Positions 1 through 6,987 are shown, counted from the stretch's first letter. The stretch: 12,926 nt of DNA from Cymbomonas tetramitiformis (GCA_001247695.2 LGRX02031259.1:1-12926), one strand, 5' to 3'. The notes: generated by a model not told the origin, from the sequence alone. Numbers and translations are program-made.

Positions 1-229
1 GCCTTGGGGGAGCCTGGTAGTGCAGATGGCAGACCGGTGAGAGGCCGACCCTTGTGCTTAAAAGGTCGATCTCCTTATTGCGGTGTGTCTTGGGAAGTGT
101 AATGTCATCCCAGACAACAGGCGGCTGAGACCTGTATAATCATTCAGAGCAACAGTAGAAGATCTGTATAAAAACTTTACTGGTCCGACGTGGTCAGCGT
201 GGACGTGACCTTCCCTAAGGGGGGGGGAG
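1..229. other. Non-coding left edge, no recognised gene
   Basis: I recognise no gene here. The minus strand is open for about 46 codons from position 139 to the left edge, preceded by a stop at 140-142. It has no start codon and matches nothing I know, so it could be chance or the last piece of a gene lying outside the window. The stretch ends in a run of nine G (219-227) after a short C/T tract. Such a purine run can precede a 3' LTR, but no matching LTR pair was found. Confidence 0.4.
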
Positions 230-251
230 TTGTGCTAGGAGGCAAGCACAA
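219..251. other. G9 run followed by 7-bp hairpin
   Basis: Nine consecutive G (219-227) are followed at once by a hairpin with arms TTGTGCT (230-236) and AGCACAA (245-251) and an 8-nt loop. A purine tract just before TG could be the polypurine tract and LTR start of an old retroelement. I see no direct repeat that would serve as the other LTR, so this remains a description rather than an element call. Confidence 0.35.
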
Positions 252-284
252 GGGCAAGAAAAACGGCTAAGTATAAAACGCAGA

Positions 285-370
285 AGTACTCAGTACGGAG
301 TACAGTAGGACCGATCAGAATGATGTTGATGTGAGGTGCCTAGACTGTTGTACGGAGTACTCAGTACAGT
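285..370. repeat. Two GTAC-rich shuffled palindromic repeats
   Basis: Positions 285-306 and 349-370 each hold about 22 bases built from the same blocks (GGAGTAC, ACTCAGTAC, CAGT) in different order. Each contains self-complementary pieces such as GAGTACTC. A related sequence, GTACACTAGTACTGTGTAC, lies at 1355-1373 with 6-bp complementary arms. Short GTAC-rich palindromes of this style are common in ascomycete intergenic DNA, which is general knowledge and was not tested here. Confidence 0.5.
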
Positions 371-1318
371 TGAGTTATGGAAAGAGTTCCTGAATGTATA
401 AGAACTCTAAGAGTAACCAGTTTCGGAGAGATGAACTGAACTGAGAATTGTAACATAAAAAGTAAGAGCCGTATCCGCTGTATATTGTGTATTGAAAGCA
501 TACACTTGAAAGCATAAGCATAACTATTAAGATTTACGAAACCGAAGTCTTGTAGTTGACCAATCGTAAGCATACCTCGTGCGGTCGTTTAATAAGTGTA
601 GAATAGTATAAGTCCGAAACCGTAAAGAAGAGAAGAAGTCAAGTGTAGACTCCTACACAGGCACTCACAGCAGCCAAGACCGTAAAGCACGCGCAAGTGC
701 ACGATTTCTAGAACCCAGTACGAACTACAATTGCACAACGCGTTGACGAGGAAATTCGCTTTCGTAAGCAAACAAAAGATAATTTACGTGGGTGTCACAG
801 TCTGCGAGCCAATAAAAGCCGTAACCGAAGTCGCGTCAGGGAAGGCGTAACACACACTGGCAGACCTCAAATAACAATGAAGCCGAAGTCACGGTATAAA
901 GTCGTTGGAAAAGTCATAACTCGAAAGTAATTTTTTTTTTGTGGAAGCGGTGGTGGTGGTGGTGGTGCGTAGCACACTGATACCATTTTGTGGGAGGCAG
1001 CTGTAACCCTCCTCACATAACAGACACTGTAACTACTTGCGATGGGACTCATATAAAGCAAGGTTCTATATTATGCCTTATAAGGTCATAGTGAGCTATG
1101 TCACTCTTAGGATCTATGTCCAGACTTAATGCATATACTTGCATATAAGAATTAGGTTATATCTTTTGCCATATTGGCTTGTCTTTACTCTTGGGAACTC
1201 AACTGTTTCTTTGGCCTTGGCCATTACTTATTCACTCAACTCCCTGAGTTAATCCTAGTCAGCATGGCCAAGTCTCATTAACCTATCATATGCTTCTACT
1301 ATAGTATCATGCGGTATG
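371..1318. other. Non-coding, with short recurring motifs and simple repeats
   Basis: No gene is recognised. ACCGAAGTC occurs near 540 and 826 with a close variant (GCCGAAGTC) near 881. ACCGTAAAG occurs near 617 and 680, and CGTAAGCA near 565 and 764. Simple repeats are a T10 run (931-940) and about six GGT triplets (949-967). The minus-strand open frames over this stretch are short, low in complexity and unlike any known family; the proline run in one of them comes only from the GGT triplets. Confidence 0.5.
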
Positions 1319-1345
1319 AGGTGTCAGTGCTTCACTATGACACCT
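1319..1345. repeat. 8-bp stem hairpin
   Basis: AGGTGTCA (1319-1326) and TGACACCT (1338-1345) are perfect complements around an 11-nt loop. The same TGACA/TGTCA core dominates the left part of the interspersed repeat that begins at 1810, though this site lies outside that repeat. Confidence 0.5.
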
Positions 1346-1809
1346 TATTACACCGTACACTAGTACTGTGTACTCCCACTAAGGGGGGTCTCTTCCTCAA
1401 CCGGGGTCTCGGGCGCTAATATCGTAAGGCGCGTATGGCACTGCTAGCATGTATGACACCGCTGAGTCATCCGCGCATGACACAGTATGTTGTCCTAGCA
1501 CAATATCGCTCGCATAGCGAGCCCTAACAGTGGTATTCTACTCGTCCACGCGACGAACGAGGACACATAAGTGTGCAGTGCAGCAATAGAGATATATTGT
1601 ATATTGTGTGTGCAACAGGTTCGCGGTGTTCGCGCATACATACGGGCGACTGTGATCGCACAGATACGACATATATAGAATAATAACAACCGCTGCAGAA
1701 TCAACAGCGAACGGAGTGCGCGAGGAATTACCGTCGCGAACGCATTTGCTCGCATAATGATACGGGCTGATATGCGAGCCCTCAATATATCAATAATATA
1801 ATAGAAAGC
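1346..1809. other. Non-coding stretch with GCGAGCCCT hairpins
   Basis: No gene is recognised; an open minus-strand frame of 96 codons looks like chance. Two small hairpins share the string GCGAGCCCT: GCTCGC-ATA-GCGAGC at 1508-1522, and GGGCT...AGCCC at 1764-1781. A similar arrangement (CGCT, 4 nt, AGCGAAGCCCTA) is seen near 12140, just outside repeat copy C. Both outer flanks of the A/C inverted repeat therefore carry a related short motif, but the match is too short to define an element end. Confidence 0.4.
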
Positions 1810-2123
1810 GCGGTGTTATTGGACTGTAACACACGTGCAAGTTATGAGCGGGATGAGTGCAGTGACTTCTGCGAGAAGATACTGCTCTAGCACAACGCTA
1901 GCTCATCTATACCGAATGTCTCCCATCGCATAGATGGTACCGCTATTGCGTTGTGAACCCGAGACATTGGTTGAACGACCAGTATTGGCAGAACGAATGA
2001 TGCGTTCGCCCTATGATACTGCGCATGCTTGTTCCGCACATGCTTGAAGCGAAGATGATTTCTTGTTTGGTACTTCAAGATTGTATCTTGCTTTGCCATC
2101 TTCGAGTTCGACATACAAACTCT

Positions 2124-2345
2124 CGATGACAGGTGTCATTCAAGTCTTTCCTTGAATAATGACAGATGATGCGACTTATCATCTCGATGACATGTACACA
2201 GTCATAGTCGACCGTACTGACGACTGTCTGTCATTATAATATATGACATGACTCGACATGACATGATATGACATGGTATGACATGCCTGACAGGTATGAC
2301 ACGTGTGACATGTATGACACATGTGTCATCGGTCATAACCCTGAC
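2124..2345. repeat. TGACA/TGTCA-dense tract in copy A
   Basis: About 220 bases carry roughly twelve TGACA and three TGTCA by eye, where well under one is expected by chance. Many are fused into imperfect pentamer repeats (ATGAC/GACAT) and some into small palindromes such as TGACAGGTGTCA. Copy B has the same tract (9525-9731). In copy C it has become a cleaner pentamer microsatellite. This may be a satellite-like tract or a cluster of protein-binding sites. Confidence 0.75.
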
Positions 2346-2550
2346 AGATCTCCCCTCTTAAGAGAGTTGTGACCTCACAACGGGCATACCTTTGTATATG
2401 TCTTTGATGTCTTTGTTGTTGTTGCTTCTGCTGGTACCAGTCTTCTTACACCGATTTGAGGCGTCCCTCATGGTGTTTTAGGATTTTGGGGGGAACTGAG
2501 TCCACTTTAGTCCCTCACCTTAGCATGATGCCTTACAGGCTAATGCCTTA

Positions 2551-2570
2551 CAGTTCTTAGGATGTAGCCC
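2551..2570 (+). repeat. 20-bp dispersed motif inside copy A
   Basis: CAGTTCTTAGGATGTAGCCC. Its inverted counterpart is at 11382-11401 in copy C. Close relatives form the arrays at 3370-3459 and 8842-8901. It lies about 230 bp upstream of a TATA run. Confidence 0.7.
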
Positions 2571-2575
2571 CCTTT

Positions 2576-2706
2576 GAATTGCGTATCGTATTTCAGAGTG
2601 ACGATTCAAGGTTCAATGAATTGCGTTTCGTGATACAGATTGACGCTGGATTACTGATTGATCCACACGTATCGTGCGTCAGAGTGACGATTCAAAGTAT
2701 CCGAGG
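2576..2706 (+). repeat. Three imperfect about 43-bp repeats in copy A
   Basis: Units begin near 2576, 2619 and 2664 and share the pattern GAATTGCGT..TCGT..CAGA.TGACG. Copy C carries only one unit (about 11333-11379), which accounts for about 84 bp of the length difference between A and C. Confidence 0.65.
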
Positions 2707-2796
2707 TGTACGTTACGGATTATTGCGCTAGCCGTCGTCGCTTTAGCGAACGATGATCCCACGATTTAACGATTTATAATCGCACGATTCTCGGCC

Positions 2797-2810
2797 TTAT
2801 ATATATATAA
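2797..2810 (+). promoter_or_regulatory. TATA-like run in copy A
   Basis: An alternating TA run after TCGGCC is conserved in inverted copy C (about 11241-11252) and in scrap D (3460-3468). It could be a core promoter or just an AT microsatellite; no intact reading frame of recognisable function follows it. Confidence 0.3.
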
Positions 2811-3077
2811 ACTGATCGTTTGCTGTTCGTTTCCACAGTTATTATATATTGTGCACCCAACCCTTCCTCCCCTCCTGAAGCAACTTTGGAGGTTCACAGG
2901 CGGCCATGGGGAGCCCTTTGGATGTTTCCGGAGTTATTTCACCGGGGGCTTGTTTTAATGCAAACGGAGTGGCCCTGCTTAACGGGATTGGACTTATAAT
3001 CCTTTACCCGGTCTGCTCAACTCCTCAATTATTGGTCCAGTACGCACGCTTTGACGAACATCTATCGCGATGAGTGA

Positions 3078-3198
3078 GAGTGGATTCGCCACGTACTAAT
3101 GTGAAATTCGTTTTAGTTATGTGTGTCAAGCATAACTTAGGATCACAACTCCGTCTACCTCAGTCGATGTCTCCGGTAGCTTCGGATGACTGGCCACA
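3078..3198 (+). repeat. 121-bp block highly conserved between copies A and C
   Basis: Compared with the reverse complement of 10873-10993 I find two differences in 121 bases, both transitions and no indels, while sequence on either side shows frequent changes and indels. The block contains a perfect 7-bp hairpin, AGTTATG (3115-3121) with CATAACT (3131-3137); one of the two differences lies in its 9-nt loop. The plus strand is open through the block in both copies. Both differences would change an amino acid (K/R and L/P), so the reading frame itself gives no sign of selection. Confidence 0.8.
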
Positions 3199-3369
3199 TA
3201 ATCCGATGACTAACCACGGTCTTGGCAAAGGTAGCATTAGCAGTTTTTCACAGATATTGGTACCCGCATATGCGTATCTGTGTAAGGGTATGATTTATAC
3301 AAGGCTCACTACACCTTAGCAAGGAAGGATCAATTCCTGCTCCTGTCATATCAATTTGATGCAGGGTAA

Positions 3370-3459
3370 AAATGTTAGGGATGTAACCCTGCAGTTCTCG
3401 GGATGCAGCCCTGCAGTTTTTGGGATGCAGCCCTGCAGTTTTTTTGGGATGCAGCCCTG
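3370..3459 (+). repeat. 22-bp tandem array, four units
   Basis: Units start at 3370, 3392, 3414 and 3436. The core is CAGTTCTCGGGATGCAGCCC plus TG; the first unit is degenerate and the last carries two extra T. The motif resembles 2551-2570 in copy A and 8842-8861 and 8882-8901 farther on. The array runs straight into a TATA-like run and then a fragment of the interspersed repeat, so it may have grown from a single motif within a rearranged copy. Confidence 0.85.
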
Positions 3460-3506
3460 ATATATATACGACCGATCGACGAAAACCCTTGGGTACATGT
3501 TTCCAC
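3459..3506 (+). repeat. Scrap D of the interspersed repeat
   Basis: These 48 bases match the reverse complement of about 11204-11250 in copy C with only a few differences, through GACGAAAACCCTTGGGTACA and a TTTCCAC end. Copy A lacks this stretch and has a different, shorter sequence at the corresponding place (about 2811-2835). D therefore belongs to the C-like branch of the family although it sits beside A and shares A's orientation. Confidence 0.7.
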
Positions 3507-4264
3507 GGCCTGATTGTTATTTGGTCGGCAATTATTGGCAAAAGTCATCGGCTATCAGCTTTTGACTCAGAAGCCACAATGTTATAGAAGCTGCGACCTA
3601 TTGTAACCATATGCGGCAGTTATGCCTTCAGCATACGTAGACAACATGATTATGTGGAACTTATAATCCCACTTAAGTTGCATCATGATAAATTTATCCA
3701 GGTGTTAACAAGTGTTCAGGATTTGATAAGGGGTTGACGCCCCACAAGCTAAAGGTCACTGTCTCATAAGGCTCGCCTCAAGTGTGCGGCTTTGAGGATC
3801 AGTGTCCCAGCGAGGCACAGGCATGATGCTTCCTTGATCATGGTGGAGCTGGAAATGAGAATGCTCAAGATATCCGAAGACAGGAAGGCTTTTTGTTGGC
3901 CAGAGTTGCTGTCTAGATGCTTAGCCTCGATGGGGTTGCATTCGGATACAAACTGTGCAACCATGCATGTGACTTATACATTGGTGTATGACTTTGATGA
4001 ATCGTCTCTTGTCATGAACCTGGAAGGAATGACGGGCAAATAGCTAGAGTGGCGGATCTCACTCACTCGGCTTTGCTGTTATGGAATTCGATGCCTGTTG
4101 GCACTACTGGCAATCCTTTGCTCAGATGCTTTCCGTAAGACATTGGCAACAACTTGTGTGCCAGCTTCTCTAGATTTGGGGAGAAACCATGGATCAACAA
4201 TTCATCAATCAAAACACATGTTACCAAGGTTGATTCAACGAATCCTTCATGTCTGTTACCCATC
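3507..4264. other. Non-coding, no recognised gene
   Basis: Short open frames exist on both strands (for example 3792-4043 plus, 3764-3964 minus and 4063-4404 minus), but they overlap one another and show no domain or motif I recognise. They could include decayed coding sequence; nothing here supports calling one. Confidence 0.4.
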
Positions 4265-4282
4265 TGTTGGCTATAGCCAACA
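4265..4282. repeat. TTGGC palindrome 1 (18 bp, perfect)
   Basis: TGTTGGCTATAGCCAACA is its own reverse complement. It is the first of four related palindromes within 640 bp that share GTTGGC...GCCAAC arms but differ at the centre. Confidence 0.85.
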
Positions 4283-4291
4283 TTAGCGCCC

Positions 4292-4317
4292 CTTATGTTG
4301 GCAGGAGCCAACATAAG
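4292..4317. repeat. TTGGC palindrome 2 (11-bp arms)
   Basis: CTTATGTTGGC (4292-4302) and its complement GCCAACATAAG (4307-4317) are separated by AGGA. It lies only 9 bp after palindrome 1 and has the longest perfect outer arms next to palindrome 4. Confidence 0.85.
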
Positions 4318-4667
4318 CCTTGCTGACAATGCCGGGAGCTGTCGGTATCGGATTGTACATTTTATTAGCTCAAAATGACGGCGGGGATGTTCTCTTTCAC
4401 ACATGCGTTAACAACATTGGGACGCTCGAAATCATCGGCGAGAATTTGGGTTACTATTCAAGAGAATGTGAAATTTTGTGAAATTTCCAAGGAATTTTGG
4501 GTGTTTACATACCCATGTTACTTCGATCGATATTTTGAGGGTCAAGATGAACGAACTCGGATGAAAGTTTTGACAAGACACTCCAGAAAGAGCAGCTCGA
4601 GATCTTGACAACATAGGTGTCCGATTTTTCAATGCCCTTCTCATGCCGCTCACATTGCACAATTTTC
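4318..4667. other. Spacer between TTGGC palindromes 2 and 3
   Basis: Short overlapping open frames occur on both strands but none is recognisable. No internal repeat was seen. Confidence 0.35.
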
Positions 4668-4691
4668 TTAGGTTGGCTGCAGCCAACATAA
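4668..4691. repeat. TTGGC palindrome 3 (24 bp, one mismatched pair)
   Basis: The core GTTGGCTGCAGCCAAC (4672-4687) is perfect. The flanks TTA...TAA also pair, with one mismatch at 4671/4688. The centre CTGCAG is the same as in palindrome 4. Confidence 0.85.
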
Positions 4692-4875
4692 TGAGCATTT
4701 TGTATTTTCGCGATCATACCCCAACTCTAGGGCACAATTATGCAAGCCCCCATGGGTGTAAGAAGGTATACCACGTATTGACATTTTTTTAAAGGTCTAG
4801 TAGCCCTTCAAACAACATTACGTTGGAGCAATATGTACCATTAACCATGAGTAATATGCTTCGGAACTTTGGGTG

Positions 4876-4899
4876 TTATGTTGGCTGCAGCCAACATAA
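4876..4899. repeat. TTGGC palindrome 4 (24 bp, perfect)
   Basis: TTATGTTGGCTG (4876-4887) is followed directly by its exact reverse complement (4888-4899) with no spacer. It looks like the family's full form; the other three vary in the centre or outer arm. Confidence 0.9.
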
Positions 4900-5590
4900 A
4901 GATGGGTAAGAGACATTCAACTCTTGAATTTCGACAATCAGCATCTTAGGCTGTTGACGTCAAAGTGATGGTCGTAAGCTTACAATATAGCTTATTCACA
5001 TTTGAAAAACCATCGTTTTCCTATGTCAGTGCCCTTCATATAATATGATAGAGCCGGAGAAATGTGCATCTATGATTTCTTCATAATGAACTTCATGTGT
5101 CAGTAAGTCAAATAAGACTTCATTTGATGTCTTCAGTCGGCATGATGTACCGTGTCATCAACTTTATGGCTGCTATATACAGATGCTGGAACGTTTGATA
5201 AGATTTTTAATCTTCCAAGCAAAATTACAATGATGTAAATCAATATGTGGCAAGCAGCTGTATGAAGAATGAATGAATCTATACTCCTTCCTCCCCCTTT
5301 TTTTAAAAAAGGTGCATCAAACCAATCAGATGGTGATGGAGAATGCTATTCAATCATTATGTCATGTGAAAATGGTCTCAGTAATCAGACTGAGATTACT
5401 TATCGAATGCTTTCGAGGTAACAATGTCAATATGAACACCGATTTCTCTACGTCATGCCGGCAATATGCCTGACGTTTTTGAATGTGGCAAATGCCAGAT
5501 GATGTCAAATATCCAATGTCAATTCACTATGAATTAATATGCAGTTTTTGGATTGAAGCCCACATACATTGTCAGTTCAGGGTCACTATA
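4900..5590. other. Non-coding, with overlapping palindromes at 5376-5400
   Basis: No gene is recognised. At 5376-5400 two palindromes interlock: TCTCAGT...ACTGAGA (5376-5395) and AGTAATC...GATTACT (5380-5400), each with 7-bp arms. The sequence could therefore fold in two mutually exclusive ways. Confidence 0.45.
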
Positions 5591-5653
5591 GTGTGCCCAA
5601 CTTAGACAATGGTGTGCCCAACTTAGACAATGGTGTGCCCAACTTAGACAATG
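5591..5653 (+). repeat. 21-bp tandem repeat, three exact copies
   Basis: The unit GTGTGCCCAACTTAGACAAT plus G is repeated three times without change (5591, 5612, 5633). The period is a multiple of three and two of the three plus-strand frames lack stops inside it, but no longer reading frame runs through, so it is probably a young minisatellite. Confidence 0.95.
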
Positions 5654-5696
5654 TTTCTGGATAATGATTGTCATAATGAACAACGGAATCAGTGAT

Positions 5697-5720
5697 GGTA
5701 CCGAAGTTAACTTTGGTATC
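5697..5720. repeat. Imperfect 24-bp palindrome
   Basis: GGTACCGAAGTT is followed by AACTTTGGTATC; ten of twelve pairs are complementary, and both mismatches are G/T. Confidence 0.6.
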
Positions 5721-6000
5721 GAAAATAATGGAGAGTCAATTAAGATGTGTCTGTAATGACAACAACTTACTACGAGTTGTATTTTCGTAGTTGATGGATG
5801 GCTGACATGTCATTTCATTATGATTAGAACATGGCATTGCCTAGTGATATGTGTATATTCTTCAGTACATGATCACTTATCTCAATGGTGCCCATTTTAA
5901 TTTTGGGCAAACACTATTCAGAGACTTGTTATGATAAAGAAGTATGAATGATGAATGTGTCATTTCAATCCGATAGAATTGTGACTTGTTGATGACTATA
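5721..6000. other. Non-coding, no recognised gene
   Basis: AT-rich. The minus-strand frame that spans 5877-6167 is explained by antisense reading of tRNA-like sequence at its right end. Confidence 0.4.
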
Positions 6001-6140
6001 AAATTTCTGTCACTTTCCAGAATGGGGATGAACTGCGCTTGGAAACCGTATGCAGATTGCGGGTTCAAGTCCCGACATGGCTTTTCCAAGACTTCGTGGC
6101 CTAATGGACGAGGCAACAAATTTCTAAACATTCCAGAATG
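6001..6140 (+). repeat. Direct repeats flanking the tRNA-like unit
   Basis: AAATTTCT, 5-6 nt, TTCCAGAATG occurs at 6001-6024 and again at 6118-6140, with a 117-bp period. Sequence just before the first copy (GACTTGTTGATGAC, 5983-5996) faintly resembles the tRNA 5' half that precedes the second copy. The region may therefore be a decayed tandem duplication of a tRNA-plus-spacer unit. Confidence 0.55.
6048..6117 (+). pseudogene. tRNA-Arg-like halves in reversed order (B box before A box)
   Basis: The first part reads like the 3' half of a tRNA: CAGATT as variable region, T-stem GCGGG (6059-6063), T-loop TTCAAGT (6064-6070) and CCCG. Its B box GGTTCAAGTCC (6062-6072) fits GGTTCRANNCC. After a short spacer comes a 5' half: acceptor-like GACTTCG (6090-6096), TG, and a well-formed D arm with stem GCCT/AGGC around AATGGACG (6099-6114). 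Its A box TGGCCTAATGG (6097-6107) is typical of eukaryotic arginine tRNAs. B before A is the order of a circularly permuted tRNA gene. Against function, GACTTCG does not pair with the sequence after CCCG, and no convincing 7-nt anticodon loop forms. A direct repeat (6001-6024 and 6118-6140) flanks the unit. A rearranged tRNA relic is the safer call. Confidence 0.5.
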
Positions 6141-6765
6141 AGCTTTCAAAGAGTCTTTATTCCTCAATGAAGCATGCTTGTCTTATGTGCCAAAATGATA
6201 TGAAACCACAAATATGGTGTCAATCTATATGTGGATGGTTTATACCATTGTATCATGCTATTCCACAAATAAGTAGTGATGTCAGAATAAAAACTTTGGA
6301 CAATTGCAACTCAGTACAAACCCGAGTGCATCCAAGTCCACTTGTAAACTCAGAATCTGAATCTAATGTACTTTTTATATGCACAGGATAGAACATATTT
6401 TCTATGTGATTCTGGATTCAGGAACTAGAGTCAATGTAAAACTCTTTTCCTATTTCAGACGATGAAACCTTTATTCCCTTAGGTGCAATACCTTATTGTA
6501 AGGAATAGTCATTTTCAATACAAGTTTCAATCGATTTTCTCAAATCTGTCACTTTTATGATGATCAGATTGGTCAACTTTACAGCATAACCACTTCCCCT
6601 CGCTGAAGGAGATGACTCCTCATAGGGCGGTATATTGGCTGTTTTCATATGACACATGGAAAACATGAATAATTCTTGGAGAATTTCGGGATAAACATCC
6701 TGAATTGGTTGTGCTTGATTGCTCTATGCCCAAGAATGACCGAAGAGATTACTTGCCATCTTTTA
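6141..6765. other. Non-coding, no recognised gene
   Basis: A 74-codon plus-strand frame at 6167-6391 has no recognisable motif. No repeats longer than about 10 bp were seen. Confidence 0.4.
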
Positions 6766-6858
6766 GCCATATGGCGTAGAGGCTGGTTAACAACGGTTGG
6801 GGCATAAGCTGGATAGCTAGGTTAGCTATGTTGGAGGCTGAATAGCCATGATTGGCTA
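6766..6858. repeat. Three small palindromes leading to the 47-bp palindrome
   Basis: GCCATATGGC (6766-6775) is perfect. ATAGCTA...TAGCTAT (6813-6829) has 7-bp arms and a 3-nt loop. TAGCCA...TGGCTA (6843-6858) has 6-bp arms and a 4-nt loop. With the next feature they make four palindromes in 150 bp. Confidence 0.6.
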
Positions 6859-6868
6859 CTGCCCCGCA

Positions 6869-6915
6869 GTCCTTGTGGTAGGACCAAATCGACGATTTGG
6901 TCCTACCACGAGGAC
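6869..6915. repeat. 47-bp near-perfect palindrome built from two hairpin motifs
   Basis: Arms 6869-6891 and 6893-6915 pair at 22 of 23 positions around a single central A; the one mismatch is 6874/6910. Each arm itself contains a GTCCT-loop-AGGAC hairpin (about 6868-6885 and 6899-6916), so the structure can fold either as one long cruciform or as two small hairpins. Two further copies of the small hairpin occur at 7690-7713 and 7893-7912. Confidence 0.95.
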
Positions 6916-6965
6916 CATTGTTCCGATAATTTAATTGGCCATCTCCCGTGATTTGTGGTGTCTAA

Positions 6966-6987
6966 CCAATGAAAGGTGGTATATATA
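6966..6987 (+). promoter_or_regulatory. CCAAT plus TATATATA, promoter-like
   Basis: CCAAT (6966-6970) is followed 9 nt later by TATATATA (6980-6987). The spacing is much tighter than in usual polymerase II promoters, and no recognisable reading frame follows, so this is only a composition-level resemblance. Confidence 0.2.

Larger units (their letters stand above)
1810..3342 (+). repeat. Interspersed repeat, copy A (about 1.53 kb)
   Basis: This is the longest copy of a repeat that also occurs truncated at 9209-9731 (same orientation, about 97% identical by eye) and inverted at 10718-12124. Strand is set by convention, with A as plus. It starts near GCGGTGTTATTGGACTG, where A and B become alike, and ends near CAATTCCTGCTC, where A and inverted C part. 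In order it holds a 75-codon minus-strand frame without constraint, a TGACA/TGTCA-dense tract, GTTGTT triplets, a 20-bp CAGTTCTTAGGATGTAGCCC motif (2551-2570), a short tandem array, a TATA run (2797-2810) and a highly conserved 121-bp block. The ends lack TG...CA, and copies do not flank a retroelement in direct orientation, so an LTR identity is not supported. It could be a non-autonomous DNA transposon; the start (GCGGTG..ATTG) and the inverted end in C (GCGGG..ATTG) resemble each other weakly. Confidence 0.9.

Noticed and set aside
1..139. Minus-strand frame open to the left edge
   Set aside because: Only about 46 codons, no start, no recognised family; cannot be judged without the neighbouring sequence.
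230..1503. TTGTGCTAGGA at 230-240 and its complement at 1493-1503 as terminal inverted repeats of a 1.27 kb element
   Set aside because: An 11-bp match is expected by chance several times in a window this size; no duplication or internal support.
1488..1617. TGTTG...CAACA stretch resembling a 130-bp solo LTR
   Set aside because: No target-site duplication (CAGTA versus GGTTC) and no second copy in the window.
1495..1785. 96-codon minus-strand frame
   Set aside because: Arg/Ala/Leu/Ile-rich with no motif; overlaps hairpins and looks like a chance opening.
1887..2114. 75-codon minus-strand frame in copy A, also present in copy B (9286-9513)
   Set aside because: The conservation is that of the DNA repeat. 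All three differences noted within the frame change the amino acid, each to proline, and the frame is broken in copy C.
3074..3319. 81-codon plus-strand frame in copy A, partly shared with 10830-11015 minus in C
   Set aside because: It runs through the 121-bp conserved block, but both block differences change residues and indels break the frame just after it. No known domain.
1810..3342. Copies A, B and C as LTRs of the Gypsy element
   Set aside because: The ends lack TG...CA, C is inverted relative to B across the coding remnant, and no primer-binding site or purine tract adjoins them.
3370..3459. CRISPR-like array
   Set aside because: Units are directly adjacent with no spacers, and the context is eukaryotic.
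4063..4404. 113-codon minus-strand frame
   Set aside because: Spans two of the TTGGC palindromes, competes with plus-strand frames and shows no recognisable domain; a decayed gene cannot be excluded.
5877..6167. 96-codon minus-strand frame containing RDLNPQS
   Set aside because: RDLNP is the familiar antisense translation of a tRNA T arm, so the frame is a by-product of the tRNA-like sequence.
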